Source: an uncultured Bacteroidota bacterium (lineage in GTDB: Bacteria > Bacteroidota > Bacteroidia > Chitinophagales > Saprospiraceae). From it: 64,000 nucleotides of DNA. The translations under genes and the position numbers were made by a program. The notes beneath the pieces were generated by a model. That model was not told where the DNA came from. It searched no databases and saw nothing but the letters and a program-made list of their open reading frames with translations. The stretch spans positions 26,114 through 90,113 of the forward strand of contig CALMSX010000048.1 of the NCBI GenBank assembly GCA_937872515.1. The letters are read 5' to 3'. The first letter of the stretch is position 1. Every line of letters starts with the position of its first letter. This document shows positions 41,516 to 50,834 of the stretch, in pieces.

Positions 41516-42970
41516 ATGTCAGATTTTCCATCCCATTTGCTGCATTATATTGATGGAACGCTGGTGCCGTCTGCATCAGGAGAATGGCTTGATGTATTCA
41601 ATCCTGCCATTGGCAAAACTTATTGCCAGCTTGCTTCAGGAAAAAAGAATGAGGTAGACATGGCCGTGGCAGCAGCTCAAAAGGCACAGAAAAGTTGGGG
41701 ATCCACTTCACAGGATGAAAGGTGCAAACTGCTCAACGCACTTGCCGACGGCATTGAAAAAAGATTTGATGAATTTGCCCTTGCAGAAAGCATTGACAAC
41801 GGCAAACCCCTCTGGCTGACCAAGGCAATGGACATTCCCAGAGCGATATCCAATTTGCGTTTTTTTGGAAATGCCATCACCCAGTTTTCTTCAGAAGCCC
41901 ACGAAACGGTAGGCGCTAATGCCATCAATTACACCCTGCGTCAGCCCATCGGAGTGGTAGCTTGTATTTCACCCTGGAACCTACCTCTGTATTTATTTAC
42001 CTGGAAAATTGCACCCGCGTTGGCAGCTGGTAATGCGGTCATTGCCAAACCCTCTGAAGTTACACCCTTGACTGCCTTTTTGTTGTCACAGGTCTGCATT
42101 GAAGCCGGCCTCCCACCGGGTGTACTCAACATCATCCATGGACTTGGCCCCGACGTAGGTGACGCTATCAGCAGGCACCCTGGCATCAAAGCGATATCCT
42201 TTACAGGAAGTACCCGGGTAGGCAAAGAAATTGCCAGCATTGCTGCTCCTATGTTTAAAAAACTCTCCCTCGAGATGGGTGGAAAAAACCCCATCCTCAT
42301 TTTTGATGACTGCCACTATGATAAAATGTTGCAAACCGTGGTTCGTTCCTCTTTTGTCAATCAGGGGCAGATTTGTTTGTGTGGTTCTCGCATCTATGTG
42401 CAAAAGGGAATTTATGAACGATTTAAATCGGATTTCATCCAGTTGGCCAGCCAGATGGAAATCGGCGATCCACTGCAAGAAACCAGTCGAATTGGGGCCA
42501 TTGTTTCAAAACCCCATTATGAAAAAATATTAAACCACATCGAAATCGCTAAAAAAGAAGGAGGGCAAATCTTGTGTGGTGGTCATGCCGTCTTTCCCAA
42601 GGGTTTTGAAGAAGGCTGGTTCATTGCTCCAACAATCATTGAAGGACTTTCCAATCAATGTGTTACCAACCAGGAAGAGATTTTTGGCCCTGTGGTTACC
42701 CTTGCCTCCTTCGAAACAGAAGAGGAGGTTCTGAAATGGGCCAATGACAGCCAATATGGTCTCGCCTGCAGTATATGGACAGAAAACAACAGCAGGGTGC
42801 ACAGGATGGCCCAGGAAATCGAATCCGGTATTGTTTGGGTCAATACCTGGCTGCTGCGCGACTTGCGAACCCCGTTTGGTGGTATGAAAAACAGTGGTGT
42901 GGGCAGAGAAGGAGGACTTGAAGCCCTGCGCTTTTTTACGGAAGCCAAAAATGTTTGTATTCAATATTGA
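41516..42970 (+). CDS. Aldehyde dehydrogenase, probable 2-aminomuconate semialdehyde dehydrogenase
   Basis: A 484-residue NAD(P)-dependent dehydrogenase. The nucleophile is Cys287 in NQGQICLCGSR, and the general base lies in KKLSLEMGGKNPILIF. GVVACISPWNLPLYLFTWKIAPALAAGNAVIAKPSE (described by its ends) is the cofactor-binding region, and SFTGSTRVGKEIA the Rossmann motif. Family subgroup cannot be fixed by sequence reading alone. As first gene of the kynurenine operon it most likely oxidises 2-aminomuconate semialdehyde to 2-aminomuconate. A TAATTTCG element at 41492 is a possible -7 box. Confidence 0.88.
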   Translation: MSDFPSHLLHYIDGTLVPSASGEWLDVFNPAIGKTYCQLASGKKNEVDMAVAAAQKAQKSWGSTSQDERCKLLNALADGIEKRFDEFALAESIDNGKPLWLTKAMDIPRAISNLRFFGNAITQFSSEAHETVGANAINYTLRQPIGVVACISPWNLPLYLFTWKIAPALAAGNAVIAKPSEVTPLTAFLLSQVCIEAGLPPGVLNIIHGLGPDVGDAISRHPGIKAISFTGSTRVGKEIASIAAPMFKKLSLEMGGKNPILIFDDCHYDKMLQTVVRSSFVNQGQICLCGSRIYVQKGIYERFKSDFIQLASQMEIGDPLQETSRIGAIVSKPHYEKILNHIEIAKKEGGQILCGGHAVFPKGFEEGWFIAPTIIEGLSNQCVTNQEEIFGPVVTLASFETEEEVLKWANDSQYGLACSIWTENNSRVHRMAQEIESGIVWVNTWLLRDLRTPFGGMKNSGVGREGGLEALRFFTEAKNVCIQY

Positions 42971-43006
42971 GATAAATGACTCTTTCTGCATCTAGTTGAA
43001 GCGCTT

Positions 43007-43038
43007 TTTGACAGATCGCAGTACATTTCTTACTTTTA
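43007..43038 (+). promoter_or_regulatory. Possible internal promoter before the dioxygenase gene
   Basis: TTTG at 43007-43010 and TACTTTTA at 43031-43038 are spaced by 20 nt, and the dioxygenase ATG follows 17 nt later. The -7 element has one mismatch. The 84-nt gap here is the only sizeable spacer in the operon. Confidence 0.35.
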
Positions 43039-43054
43039 TGACAAAATCTAACCA

Positions 43055-43594
43055 ATGTCCAGATTATTACCCAAATTCAATCTAAAAGCCTGGATTGATG
43101 AAAACAGACATTTACTCAAGCCTCCGGTAGGCAATAAATGTGTATGGCAGAATGGCGAATACATTGTAATGGTAGTTGGGGGCCCCAATGCCAGAAAGGA
43201 TTTTCACCTCAACGGAACACCGGAATTTTTTTACCAGGTTGAAGGAGACATCCATCTCAAAGTGGTGGATGAAGGTGTGATCAAAAGAGTGGACATCAAA
43301 GAAGGTGAAATTTATTTATTGCCATCCAATATTCCACACTCGCCTCAGAGAGGTGCCAACACAGTAGGACTTGTCATCGAACAAATCAGACCGGGGCACA
43401 TGGAAGACGGCCTTGCCTGGTATTGCGAAGAATGCAGCCACGAGCTCTACAATGAAAAATTTATGCTCGACAATATTGAAAGAGATCTACCTGTCATTTT
43501 CAAAAAATTCTATGCCGACCTGGATCTCCGCACCTGCAAAAATTGCGGTCATGTAATGGAACCCCCTGTGATGCCGGCCGACCATGACCAATAG
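43055..43594 (+). CDS. 3-Hydroxyanthranilate 3,4-dioxygenase
   Basis: A 179-residue cupin enzyme that opens the ring of 3-hydroxyanthranilate with O2 to give 2-amino-3-carboxymuconate semialdehyde. The Fe(II) ligands are the His and Glu of DFHLNGTPEFFYQ and the His of SNIPHSPQRGAN. The C-terminus holds two CxxC pairs (YCEECSHE and TCKNCGHVM), the rubredoxin-like second iron site of bacterial enzymes. Length is typical. The next gene follows 14 nt later and encodes the enzyme for the product. Confidence 0.95.
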   Translation: MSRLLPKFNLKAWIDENRHLLKPPVGNKCVWQNGEYIVMVVGGPNARKDFHLNGTPEFFYQVEGDIHLKVVDEGVIKRVDIKEGEIYLLPSNIPHSPQRGANTVGLVIEQIRPGHMEDGLAWYCEECSHELYNEKFMLDNIERDLPVIFKKFYADLDLRTCKNCGHVMEPPVMPADHDQ

Positions 43595-43608
43595 CCAAAA
43601 CCAGCTTT

Positions 43609-44646
43609 ATGCACATTAACGCCCATTCTCATCTACTTCCTGAACCGGGACAAATACCCCGATTTATGGTTGAACAACAGATCTTTTCTGTGGATGAAGA
43701 CCGTAGGTTTATGCGGCAGGGCAATTGGTCCCGACCCGTAACCGACCCGAGCTTTTTCCTTTCAGAAAAATTGGTCTGGATGGAGCAAAACCACATAGAT
43801 CATTGCGTTGTCCTCAACTTATCACAGCTCTACTGCAATGGCATGGAACAAGGCACTACCAGAGATGTGCTCCGGTTTCAAAACGATTTTAACGCCTCTT
43901 TGCAACATGACTACCCTACTAAATTTACGGGAGGGTTTGTAATTCAACCCAGATACGTTGACGATGCGCTGATAGAAATAGAGCGGTGTGTTACTACACT
44001 CAACATGCAGGTACTCTGCCTTCCTACTCATTTTTTGAACCATCAGAATGTGTGGACCTCCGTTGCAGACCCTTCGTGCTATCCTATCTTTGAACTGGCC
44101 AATCGACATCATCTGGCCATAGAAATCCACCCTTACGATGGACCGGAAATTGTGGCCTTACAAGATCAGTTTTGGAGGTTCCACCTCGTATGGATGTGCG
44201 CTCTTACGGCGGATACTTTTCATTTTTTCACCCTTTATGATTTTCCATCCAGATTTCCTGACACCAGAACCTGTTTTGCCCATGGCAATCAATTCGGACA
44301 GGTCAACATGGGGAGAAGGATTCAGGGTTTTGAGGGTAGACCTGATCTTTTTCCGGGTGCAGTAAGCCCCAGAAAACACATTTCAGACACCAATGTATTT
44401 TACGACACCCTTGTGCACGATGTACTCAGTTTTGAGCTCTTGATCAAAAGACAGGGAGTTGAACAAGTCATAGCAGGTATTGATGACCCCTATCCACTGG
44501 GAGAAATGGATACCGTTGCTGGCTGTTATCCTGGAAAAATCCTGGATCAGGCCTTATCACAAAACATTATTACACGGACAGATCACAACGCCATTTGGTA
44601 CGACAATGTAATCAACTGGCTGGGAAAAAGCATTCCTACATCATGA
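43609..44646 (+). CDS. 2-Amino-3-carboxymuconate-6-semialdehyde decarboxylase-like amidohydrolase
   Basis: A 345-residue metal-dependent decarboxylase of the ACMSD branch of the amidohydrolase superfamily. The first metal ligands are the His pair in MHINAHSHLLPEPG; later His in IEIHPYDG and HGNQFGQVNMGRRIQGF and an Asp in IDDPYPLGEMD complete the site. It should remove CO2 from the dioxygenase product, diverting it from quinolinate to 2-aminomuconate semialdehyde. The protein is slightly different in sequence from classical ACMSD, so the exact identity leans on context. Its stop overlaps the kynureninase start as ATGA. Confidence 0.82.
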   Translation: MHINAHSHLLPEPGQIPRFMVEQQIFSVDEDRRFMRQGNWSRPVTDPSFFLSEKLVWMEQNHIDHCVVLNLSQLYCNGMEQGTTRDVLRFQNDFNASLQHDYPTKFTGGFVIQPRYVDDALIEIERCVTTLNMQVLCLPTHFLNHQNVWTSVADPSCYPIFELANRHHLAIEIHPYDGPEIVALQDQFWRFHLVWMCALTADTFHFFTLYDFPSRFPDTRTCFAHGNQFGQVNMGRRIQGFEGRPDLFPGAVSPRKHISDTNVFYDTLVHDVLSFELLIKRQGVEQVIAGIDDPYPLGEMDTVAGCYPGKILDQALSQNIITRTDHNAIWYDNVINWLGKSIPTS

Positions 44647-45914
44647 CCCAATATTCCAACGATAGAAACTACGCAATAAGCCAGGATGAGAATGATGACC
44701 TGAAAAAATTTCGGCATCAATTTCACTTTCCGAAACAACAAAATGGACATCCCTATCTGTATTTTTGTGGCAACTCACTGGGTCTGCAACCCACAAGCAC
44801 GAAGGATTCCATAATGCAGGAATTAAATGACTGGGGTCAATATGGTGTGGAAGGACACTTTCATGCCAAAAACCCCTGGATGCCCTATCACGAACAACTT
44901 ACATCATCGATGGCAAAAGTGGTTGGGGCCAAAGATTCTGAGGTGGTGGTAATGAATACTTTGACCGTCAACCTTCATCTCATGATGGTTTCTTTTTATC
45001 AGCCTACTTCAACACGAAATAAAATTCTAATCGAGCACGATGCCTTCCCGTCTGACAGGTATGCTGTTGGTTCTCAAATCAGATACCACGGTTATCCCGT
45101 TGAAGAAAGCCTCATTGCTTTAAAAGCCAGACCGGGTGAATACTGTCTGCGCATGGAGGACATCGAAGAGGTGATTCAGGAACAGGGAGAGTCCATTGCA
45201 CTGGTTATGTTGGGCAACACCAATTATTACACCGGACAGTATTTTGACATGGCTTACATCACCCAACTTGCGCATTCAAAAGGATGTAAGGTAGGATTTG
45301 ATTGTGCACACGGCGCAGGCAACATCCCTTTAAACCTTCATGAAGCTGGTCCCGACTTTGCGGTGTGGTGTACCTATAAATACCTTAATTCCGGACCCGG
45401 CAGCGTGGGCGCTGCGTTTGTGCACGAAAGACACGCAGACAACCCTACATTGCCCAGATTTGAAGGTTGGTGGGGACACAATAAACAAACAAGGTTTATC
45501 ATGAGGGATGACTTTGAGCCCATCTATGGTGTAGAAGCCTGGCAACTCAGCAATCCACCCATCCTCTCGTTAGCAGCAATAAAAGCCAGCCTAGAGTTAT
45601 TTGAAGAAGCCGGTATTGAAAATTTACGAAACAAATCAATAAAACTGACCGCTTATTTTGAAGCGCTCTTAAAAGAAATACCAGGTGATGACATTTCTAT
45701 CATCACGCCTTCTGACCCAGAGCAAAGAGGTGCACAGCTGAGCATTCGGGTAAAAAATGCAAACAAAAGTCTGTATCATGACCTCAGCGAAAGCGGTGTA
45801 ATTGCCGATTGGAGAGAACCCGATGTAATAAGGGTGGCGCCAGTACCTTTATACAACAGTTTTACCGATGTCTATGACTTTGTTCAAATTCTTAAAAACG
45901 TATTGCACAAATGA
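44643..45914 (+). CDS. kynU: Kynureninase
   Basis: 423 residues from the ATG at 44643, which overlaps the previous stop by 4 nt. It is a PLP-dependent hydrolase that splits 3-hydroxykynurenine to 3-hydroxyanthranilate and alanine. YFCGNSLGLQP is the usual opening motif, FDCAHGAGNIPLNLHEAG holds the aspartate that touches the pyridine ring, and VWCTYKYLNSGPGSVGAAFVH holds the PLP lysine. VIADWREPDVIRVAPVPLYN is the conserved C-terminal part. Length matches the family. Confidence 0.96.
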   Translation: MTQYSNDRNYAISQDENDDLKKFRHQFHFPKQQNGHPYLYFCGNSLGLQPTSTKDSIMQELNDWGQYGVEGHFHAKNPWMPYHEQLTSSMAKVVGAKDSEVVVMNTLTVNLHLMMVSFYQPTSTRNKILIEHDAFPSDRYAVGSQIRYHGYPVEESLIALKARPGEYCLRMEDIEEVIQEQGESIALVMLGNTNYYTGQYFDMAYITQLAHSKGCKVGFDCAHGAGNIPLNLHEAGPDFAVWCTYKYLNSGPGSVGAAFVHERHADNPTLPRFEGWWGHNKQTRFIMRDDFEPIYGVEAWQLSNPPILSLAAIKASLELFEEAGIENLRNKSIKLTAYFEALLKEIPGDDISIITPSDPEQRGAQLSIRVKNANKSLYHDLSESGVIADWREPDVIRVAPVPLYNSFTDVYDFVQILKNVLHK

Positions 45915-47281
45915 AAAAAGATAAAATAGTAATAATTGGCGCCGGATTAAGTGGTACCCTGCTAGCCATTACGATGGCCCAAAGAGGCTATCAGGTGGCA
46001 CTTTATGAAAAAAGAGATGACATGCGTAAAGTGACGATGAGTGCCGGCAGGTCTATCAACCTGGCCCTCTCACCACGTGGCATGTTGGGTCTCGATCTTG
46101 CCGGTATCAGGCCTGAAATCCTGGAACAATGCATACCCATGAGAGGCCGAATGATCCATCCCCACGGAGGAAGCTCTTTTTTTCAAAGTTACAGTGGACG
46201 TGAGGGAGAAGCTATTAATTCGGTATCCAGAGGTGGACTCAATATTGCCCTGCTCAATAAAGCTGAGAGTTTTCCCAATATCGAAATGTACTTCAACCAC
46301 ACCTGCACTCATGCAGTCTTAGAGAAAGGCATTGCCCATTTTAAACACGAAAAAACAGGGTTTACGGTGGAGGTGAAAGGTGACATTCTGATTGGCACCG
46401 ATGGTTCCGGCTCAGCCTTGCGCAAAAGCATGATGGACAAAACGGCTGATTTATTATTCAATTATTCCCAAAACTTTTTAAGTCATGGGTACAAAGAACT
46501 CAGCATCCAACCTACGGCAGAAGGTGGATTTAAATTGGATAAAAATGCCCTCCACATCTGGCCAAGAGGCAGTTTTATGATCATTGCCCTGCCCAACATG
46601 GATGGCAGTTTTACCGTCACAATGTTTCACCCATACGAGGGTCCTTACGGATTTAATCATATGAATTCGCGTGAAGAAGTGGCTGCATTTTTTCAAAATT
46701 TTTATCCTGAACTCATTCCTTATATGCCAGACTATGTAGATGAATATTTCAACAACCCAACAGGCAATTTAGGTACCGTCAAATGTTATCCATGGCAGAC
46801 GTATGGCAAAACCCTTTTGATGGGTGATGCTGCCCATGCCATTGTACCATTTTACGGCCAGGGCATGAATGCCTCTTTTGAAGATGTAAGAGTCTTCAAT
46901 GAACTGATTGACACCATAGGAGATGGTGACTGGGCAGGACTCTTCAACGAATTTCAAAAACAAAGGGCTGTCAATACCAATGCCATCGCTGACCTTGCCA
47001 TCGATAACTTTTATGAGATGAGAGACAGGGTTGACGATGCTGACTTCATGTTAAAACGAAAAATTGAGACGGATCTGGAATTTACCTATCCCGATTATTA
47101 CTCAAAATATTCATTGGTTACTTTCAGACCCGATATTCCTTATTCCCGGGCGATGCACCAGGGGCGGGCACAAGACGAACTCTTATTAAACTGGTGTAAG
47201 GGAGGACAACCCGAATTGACCAAATCGGAAATGCATGCCCAATTGATGGACCTATCCAAAAAATTTGAAAATGGCAATTGA
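45911..47281 (+). CDS. kmo: Kynurenine 3-monooxygenase
   Basis: A 456-residue flavoprotein that hydroxylates kynurenine with NADPH and O2. [26 protein letters not shown] is the FAD-binding fold; [22 protein letters not shown] is specific to [26 protein letters not shown] is the second FAD motif, extended by the KMO-typical FYGQGMN. The C-terminus has [20 protein letters not shown] text ([16 protein letters not shown]). It overlaps kynU by ATGA and the RidA gene by 11 nt. Confidence 0.96.
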   Translation: MKKDKIVIIGAGLSGTLLAITMAQRGYQVALYEKRDDMRKVTMSAGRSINLALSPRGMLGLDLAGIRPEILEQCIPMRGRMIHPHGGSSFFQSYSGREGEAINSVSRGGLNIALLNKAESFPNIEMYFNHTCTHAVLEKGIAHFKHEKTGFTVEVKGDILIGTDGSGSALRKSMMDKTADLLFNYSQNFLSHGYKELSIQPTAEGGFKLDKNALHIWPRGSFMIIALPNMDGSFTVTMFHPYEGPYGFNHMNSREEVAAFFQNFYPELIPYMPDYVDEYFNNPTGNLGTVKCYPWQTYGKTLLMGDAAHAIVPFYGQGMNASFEDVRVFNELIDTIGDGDWAGLFNEFQKQRAVNTNAIADLAIDNFYEMRDRVDDADFMLKRKIETDLEFTYPDYYSKYSLVTFRPDIPYSRAMHQGRAQDELLLNWCKGGQPELTKSEMHAQLMDLSKKFENGN

Positions 47282-47687
47282 GAGTACCACCTTAGATGAC
47301 AGGGCCAGGCCGCTTGGCAACTACCCACATGTTAAAAGGGTGGGTGATTTTATCTATGTATCTGGAACCAGTAGCAGACGGCCCGACAACACCCATGAAG
47401 GTGCAGAATTGGGTACTGACGGCCAATGGGTGCTGGATATAGAAAAACAAACCAAGGCAGTGATAGAAAATATTGCTACCCTTTTGGAAGCAGTAGGCGC
47501 AAGTCTGAGGGATGTGGTTGACATCACCACCTACCTTGTGGACATGAAAGACTTTAAAGGGTACAACCAGGTGTACGGCACTTACTTTGACCACACAGGC
47601 CCTACCAGAACAACCGTTGCGGTGCACCAACTGCCCCACCCCAATTTGTTGATTGAAATCAAGGTAATTGCTTATCTGCCGCTGTAG
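47271..47687 (+). CDS. RidA family protein, probable 2-aminomuconate deaminase
   Basis: 138 residues from the ATG at 47271, overlapping kmo by 11 nt; a TTG two codons upstream is less likely. The fold is YjgF/RidA ([65 protein letters not shown]). A typical RidA carries a substrate-binding Arg in GPTRTTVAV, present here. Known 2-aminomuconate deaminases of the kynurenine pathway belong to this family. Location at the end of the operon makes that role likely, converting 2-aminomuconate to 4-oxalocrotonate and ammonia. Confidence 0.85.
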   Translation: MAIESTTLDDRARPLGNYPHVKRVGDFIYVSGTSSRRPDNTHEGAELGTDGQWVLDIEKQTKAVIENIATLLEAVGASLRDVVDITTYLVDMKDFKGYNQVYGTYFDHTGPTRTTVAVHQLPHPNLLIEIKVIAYLPL

Positions 47688-47692
47688 CGGTC

Positions 47693-48268
47693 TTAATTGC
47701 TTTTTCTATTGGTAATTTCGTCGCGCAATTTGGCGGCGGTTTCATAGTCTTCCATTTCTATGGCCTTCTCCAACTGGCTTTCTAACTCATCTATTGAAAG
47801 GGAGGTAATTCCCGGCTTTTGCATGCTGCGGGTGGGAGTAAGAGGCTCGTTTTTGTCGCTATCCATTTCTACACCTGCCTGATCTAAAATAAAATCATAG
47901 GTATAAATAGGACAATTGAATCTCACTGCCATGGCGATGGCATCAGAAGTTCGGGAATCAATAACAGAGATATCTCCATTCTGATCACATATGAGCTGGG
48001 CGTAAAAGATGCCATCCAACAGATCATTGATGACTACTTCCCGTATGATAATTCCGAAATTGTCAAGGGTTGCCTTAAATAAGTCGTGGGTAAGCGGACG
48101 GTTGGGAGTCATTTTTTCAACTGCAATGGCTATTCCCTGGGCTTCAAATCCTCCAATTACAATGGGGAGTCGCCTGCTGCCTTCCACTTCGCCTAAAATA
48201 ACAGCGTAGTTATGAGACTGAGACACAGAATGACTGATGGCTACTATTTCCAGACTGACCTTGTTCAT
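47693..48268 (-). CDS. Bifunctional nuclease domain protein with C-terminal UVR motif
   Basis: A 191-residue protein. Residues 1 to about 135 are a BFN (DUF151) domain: ILGEVEGSRRLPIVIGGFEAQGIAIAVE and VIDSRTSDAIAMAVRFNCPIY. The C-terminal 40 residues form a UVR-type helical hairpin (ELESQLEKAIEMEDYETAAKLRDEI), as in UvrB/UvrC and ClpC interaction motifs. Such BFN-UVR proteins are common in Bacteroidota; plant homologues have RNase and DNase activity. It is convergent with the kynurenine operon, with only 5 nt between stops. Confidence 0.92.
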   Translation of the reverse strand: MNKVSLEIVAISHSVSQSHNYAVILGEVEGSRRLPIVIGGFEAQGIAIAVEKMTPNRPLTHDLFKATLDNFGIIIREVVINDLLDGIFYAQLICDQNGDISVIDSRTSDAIAMAVRFNCPIYTYDFILDQAGVEMDSDKNEPLTPTRSMQKPGITSLSIDELESQLEKAIEMEDYETAAKLRDEITNRKSN

Positions 48269-48379
48269 ATTATAAAATTAATGCAAATATAGGCTTAAAA
48301 GTTTACTAAAAAAAAGAGGATTTGTCAATTGAAAATGCAAATCATTGTTTTAGACACAATTAAGCCCATTTTTTCAAAA

Positions 48380-48413
48380 AGAAAGGCCAACAGTTGGTAC
48401 TGCCGGCCTTTCT
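48380..48413 (-). terminator. Terminator of the coiled-coil gene
   Basis: AGAAAGGCC and GGCCTTTCT form a perfect 9-bp stem around a 16-nt loop that can pair partly inside. On the minus strand CTTTTTG follows. It starts 20 nt after the stop at 48433. Confidence 0.8.
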
Positions 48414-48432
48414 CCCATTATCTGTACCCTAT

Positions 48433-49422
48433 TTATTTTAAAGTAAACTTACCTTTGCCAACCATGTAGCCATTGTTGTACAACTCGCAGTCATAAACAC
48501 CTTTTGACAGTTTATCGCCAAGGGTCCAGTCAATACACCCATTGGTGTCTTTGTTGTCATATTGAATGTCGCCTGAGGTGGTATAACGAATTTGGGTGTT
48601 ATTTAGCTTATTGGTCAAAACGCCTGAACCGCGATCCTCCTGAGCCACCGTTTCTCCCTGTGGATTGATGATCCTGACAAAGAATTTTTTAGAACCCGAA
48701 GGAGTCACTAAATTGGTTTCAGTCGTAAAACAAATTCTTAACATCTCTATGTCTTTTGCTTTACTCTTGTCTTTCAACTTTCCATTGTCTTTGACCTCAA
48801 ATCCTTTTACTTCCATAAAATTAATTTTAATGGCATTGGCCATATCCACTTTGGAAGAAAGGGCCTCATTGGATTTTGACAATTTTTCCTTGTCTGAAGC
48901 CAAGACAGCACGTGCTTGGGCAATTTCTTCTTTCTCTTTTTTGGTCATTTCAAGATTGGCCGATAACTCCTGATTGGAGCTTGCCAATTGGTTGTTGGCC
49001 GTTGAAAGTTCAGCATTCTCATTCTTTAGAGAAGTAATCTGTGCAACGTACTCTGTTACCTGAGCATTTAATTTCGCAATTTCATCTTTTGCCTTGCCCA
49101 ATTCTCTTTTGGTCCAGATCATTTCAGAAATCTTGCCTTTTTGAATCTCCAACTCTTTCTTTTGCGCATCAATGAGGTCATTGGCTTCTTTGTTTTCACC
49201 CCTCAACTCTTCCAAACGCTCAAGTGCATCCTGGTAGTCCTGGTCTAACTCAGCCTGCGCTTTTTCCAATTCAAGTAAATTAGATTGTTGGCTGGTATTT
49301 TGAGTTTTAAGCTGGCTATTCATAAACCACTGGTAGGCATTCAAACCCAATAATCCAATTATGGCCACAATTGCCCAGGCTGTAAAATTCTGTCTTGTTT
49401 TGCTATTCATGTTCATTTCCAT
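48433..49422 (-). CDS. Membrane-anchored coiled-coil protein, unknown
   Basis: A 329-residue protein with one N-terminal membrane helix (about 13-32, WAIVAIIGLLGLNAYQWF). A long coiled coil follows (about 38-200), rich in Glu, Lys, Leu and Ala with heptad-like repeats (LEKAQAELDQDYQDALERLE, NAQVTEYVAQITSLKNENAEL). The C-terminal 130 residues are a beta-rich domain (LRICFTTETNLVTPSGSKKFFVRI, GVYDCELYNNGYMVGKGKFTLK). The C-terminal part probably faces the periplasm. Function unknown; a scaffold or envelope-linked role is plausible. Confidence 0.75.
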   Translation of the reverse strand: MEMNMNSKTRQNFTAWAIVAIIGLLGLNAYQWFMNSQLKTQNTSQQSNLLELEKAQAELDQDYQDALERLEELRGENKEANDLIDAQKKELEIQKGKISEMIWTKRELGKAKDEIAKLNAQVTEYVAQITSLKNENAELSTANNQLASSNQELSANLEMTKKEKEEIAQARAVLASDKEKLSKSNEALSSKVDMANAIKINFMEVKGFEVKDNGKLKDKSKAKDIEMLRICFTTETNLVTPSGSKKFFVRIINPQGETVAQEDRGSGVLTNKLNNTQIRYTTSGDIQYDNKDTNGCIDWTLGDKLSKGVYDCELYNNGYMVGKGKFTLK

Positions 49423-49539
49423 CTTTTATCTTTTCTCCAAATAACGGGACAAAGATCAATTTTTATTATGCAAACATCAAATAATTGCACAAAATTCAAT
49501 GAATACTATTAATTTGCACTCAGTGTAAACCCCTATAGC

Positions 49540-50274
49540 ATGAACCTGAATCTTCAAACCATTACCCGAATTTTATTCCTCGATATTGAAACTGTATCTG
49601 AAAAATCAGATTTCAACCAAATCAGTGAAAATTTTCAAAAATTATGGGCTAAAAAGGCAATCTCAATCCAAAAAAGCCTTGAAATTTCCAATATAGAAGG
49701 AATTGCAGCCCTTTACAAAGAAAAAGCAGGCATTTTTGCCGAATTTTCGAAAATCATTTGCATTTCTGTAGGATACCTCAATGCTGAGTCAAAACTGAGG
49801 ATAAAAAGTTTTAGCGGCCACGATGAAAAAGAAATCCTTAGCTCTTTCTCAAAGTTGCTTGAAGAACACTACCCCGATCCCAACAATTGCTTTTTGTGTG
49901 GGCACAATGTCAGAGAATTTGATATTCCTTTTATCTGCCGGAGAATGGTGAAACATCAAATCAGCCTGCCTCCACTGCTTAACATCTCCGGGAAAAAACC
50001 GTGGCAAACCGAATTTATTATTGACACAATGGAACTTTGGCGATTCGGAGATATCAAAAATTATACATCACTAGAACTTATCGCAACCACACTGGGCATT
50101 CCAACTCCTAAGGACGACATTGATGGCAGCCAGGTAGGCAGGGTGTATTGGGAAGACAGAGATTTGAACAGGATTGTTCAGTATTGTCAAAAAGATGTGG
50201 TGACTGTTGTAAGACTGATCCAGCATTTATCCCTCATGCAATGGACAGCCGATGACCAAATAGAATTTGCCTGA
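49540..50274 (+). CDS. PolB-like 3'-5' exonuclease (DEDD family)
   Basis: A 244-residue protein with the DEDDy-type exonuclease pattern. Motif I is ILFLDIETVSE with Asp and Glu, motif II is CGHNVREFDIPFICRRM, and motif III ends QYCQKDVVTVVRLIQHL with the catalytic Asp. The family is described as predicted PolB-like 3'-5' exonuclease. It has no polymerase domain and may act in DNA repair or RNA turnover. It stands alone, convergent with a DUF202 gene. Confidence 0.88.
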   Translation: MNLNLQTITRILFLDIETVSEKSDFNQISENFQKLWAKKAISIQKSLEISNIEGIAALYKEKAGIFAEFSKIICISVGYLNAESKLRIKSFSGHDEKEILSSFSKLLEEHYPDPNNCFLCGHNVREFDIPFICRRMVKHQISLPPLLNISGKKPWQTEFIIDTMELWRFGDIKNYTSLELIATTLGIPTPKDDIDGSQVGRVYWEDRDLNRIVQYCQKDVVTVVRLIQHLSLMQWTADDQIEFA

Positions 50275-50291
50275 CCCGCTTTTGGTGTGTT

Positions 50292-50606
50292 TTATTTACT
50301 CTTTTTAAGTAAATACTCTATTTTGTAGGCACCTACATGGATCTCACTTTTTTTAATCAGTCGCAATTGAAACCAATAATTGTAAGTACCCAGGATAAAG
50401 AGTAAGGCTGCAAAACTGTACAAAAACAATTCAATGACCAGTCCGCTACCAACGGTATAAAAATTGTGGATGCTCAGCCCGGCAATTAAAAAATACATGG
50501 CAGAGCGCAAGAAGGATAAAAACGTTGATTGATTGGCCAACCTCGTTCTTTGTATGGCCAGCTGTTCTCTCAAAATCAGATCCTTGTTCAATTCGGTATC
50601 GCCCAT
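50292..50606 (-). CDS. DUF202 membrane protein
   Basis: 104 residues from the ATG at 50606. LILREQLAIQRTRLANQSTFLSFLRSAMYFLIAGL (described by its ends) is the DUF202 signature with the RTxLA motif before the first helix. Two further hydrophobic segments follow. DUF202 domains occur in small membrane proteins and in VTC-like polyphosphate complexes, where they anchor. No function can be given for this one. Confidence 0.85.
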   Translation of the reverse strand: MGDTELNKDLILREQLAIQRTRLANQSTFLSFLRSAMYFLIAGLSIHNFYTVGSGLVIELFLYSFAALLFILGTYNYWFQLRLIKKSEIHVGAYKIEYLLKKSK

Positions 50607-50834
50607 ATTTTTGATTTTAATGACAAAGTTATGGTTAATTAGCCGGCTTAAATTCTGAAATCGCCTATGTAACATATTTTACCCTTTTGTCGTTATGCCA
50701 CAATAAGCCAATTTTTATTAAATTTATCTTGCAAAACACATCCATTTCCATTATTTATATGGGTTTTTAATGGATTTGCGTTTACAAATCACTGTAAGAA
50801 ACTACTCATCTTCACCTTGTGAAATTAATACATC

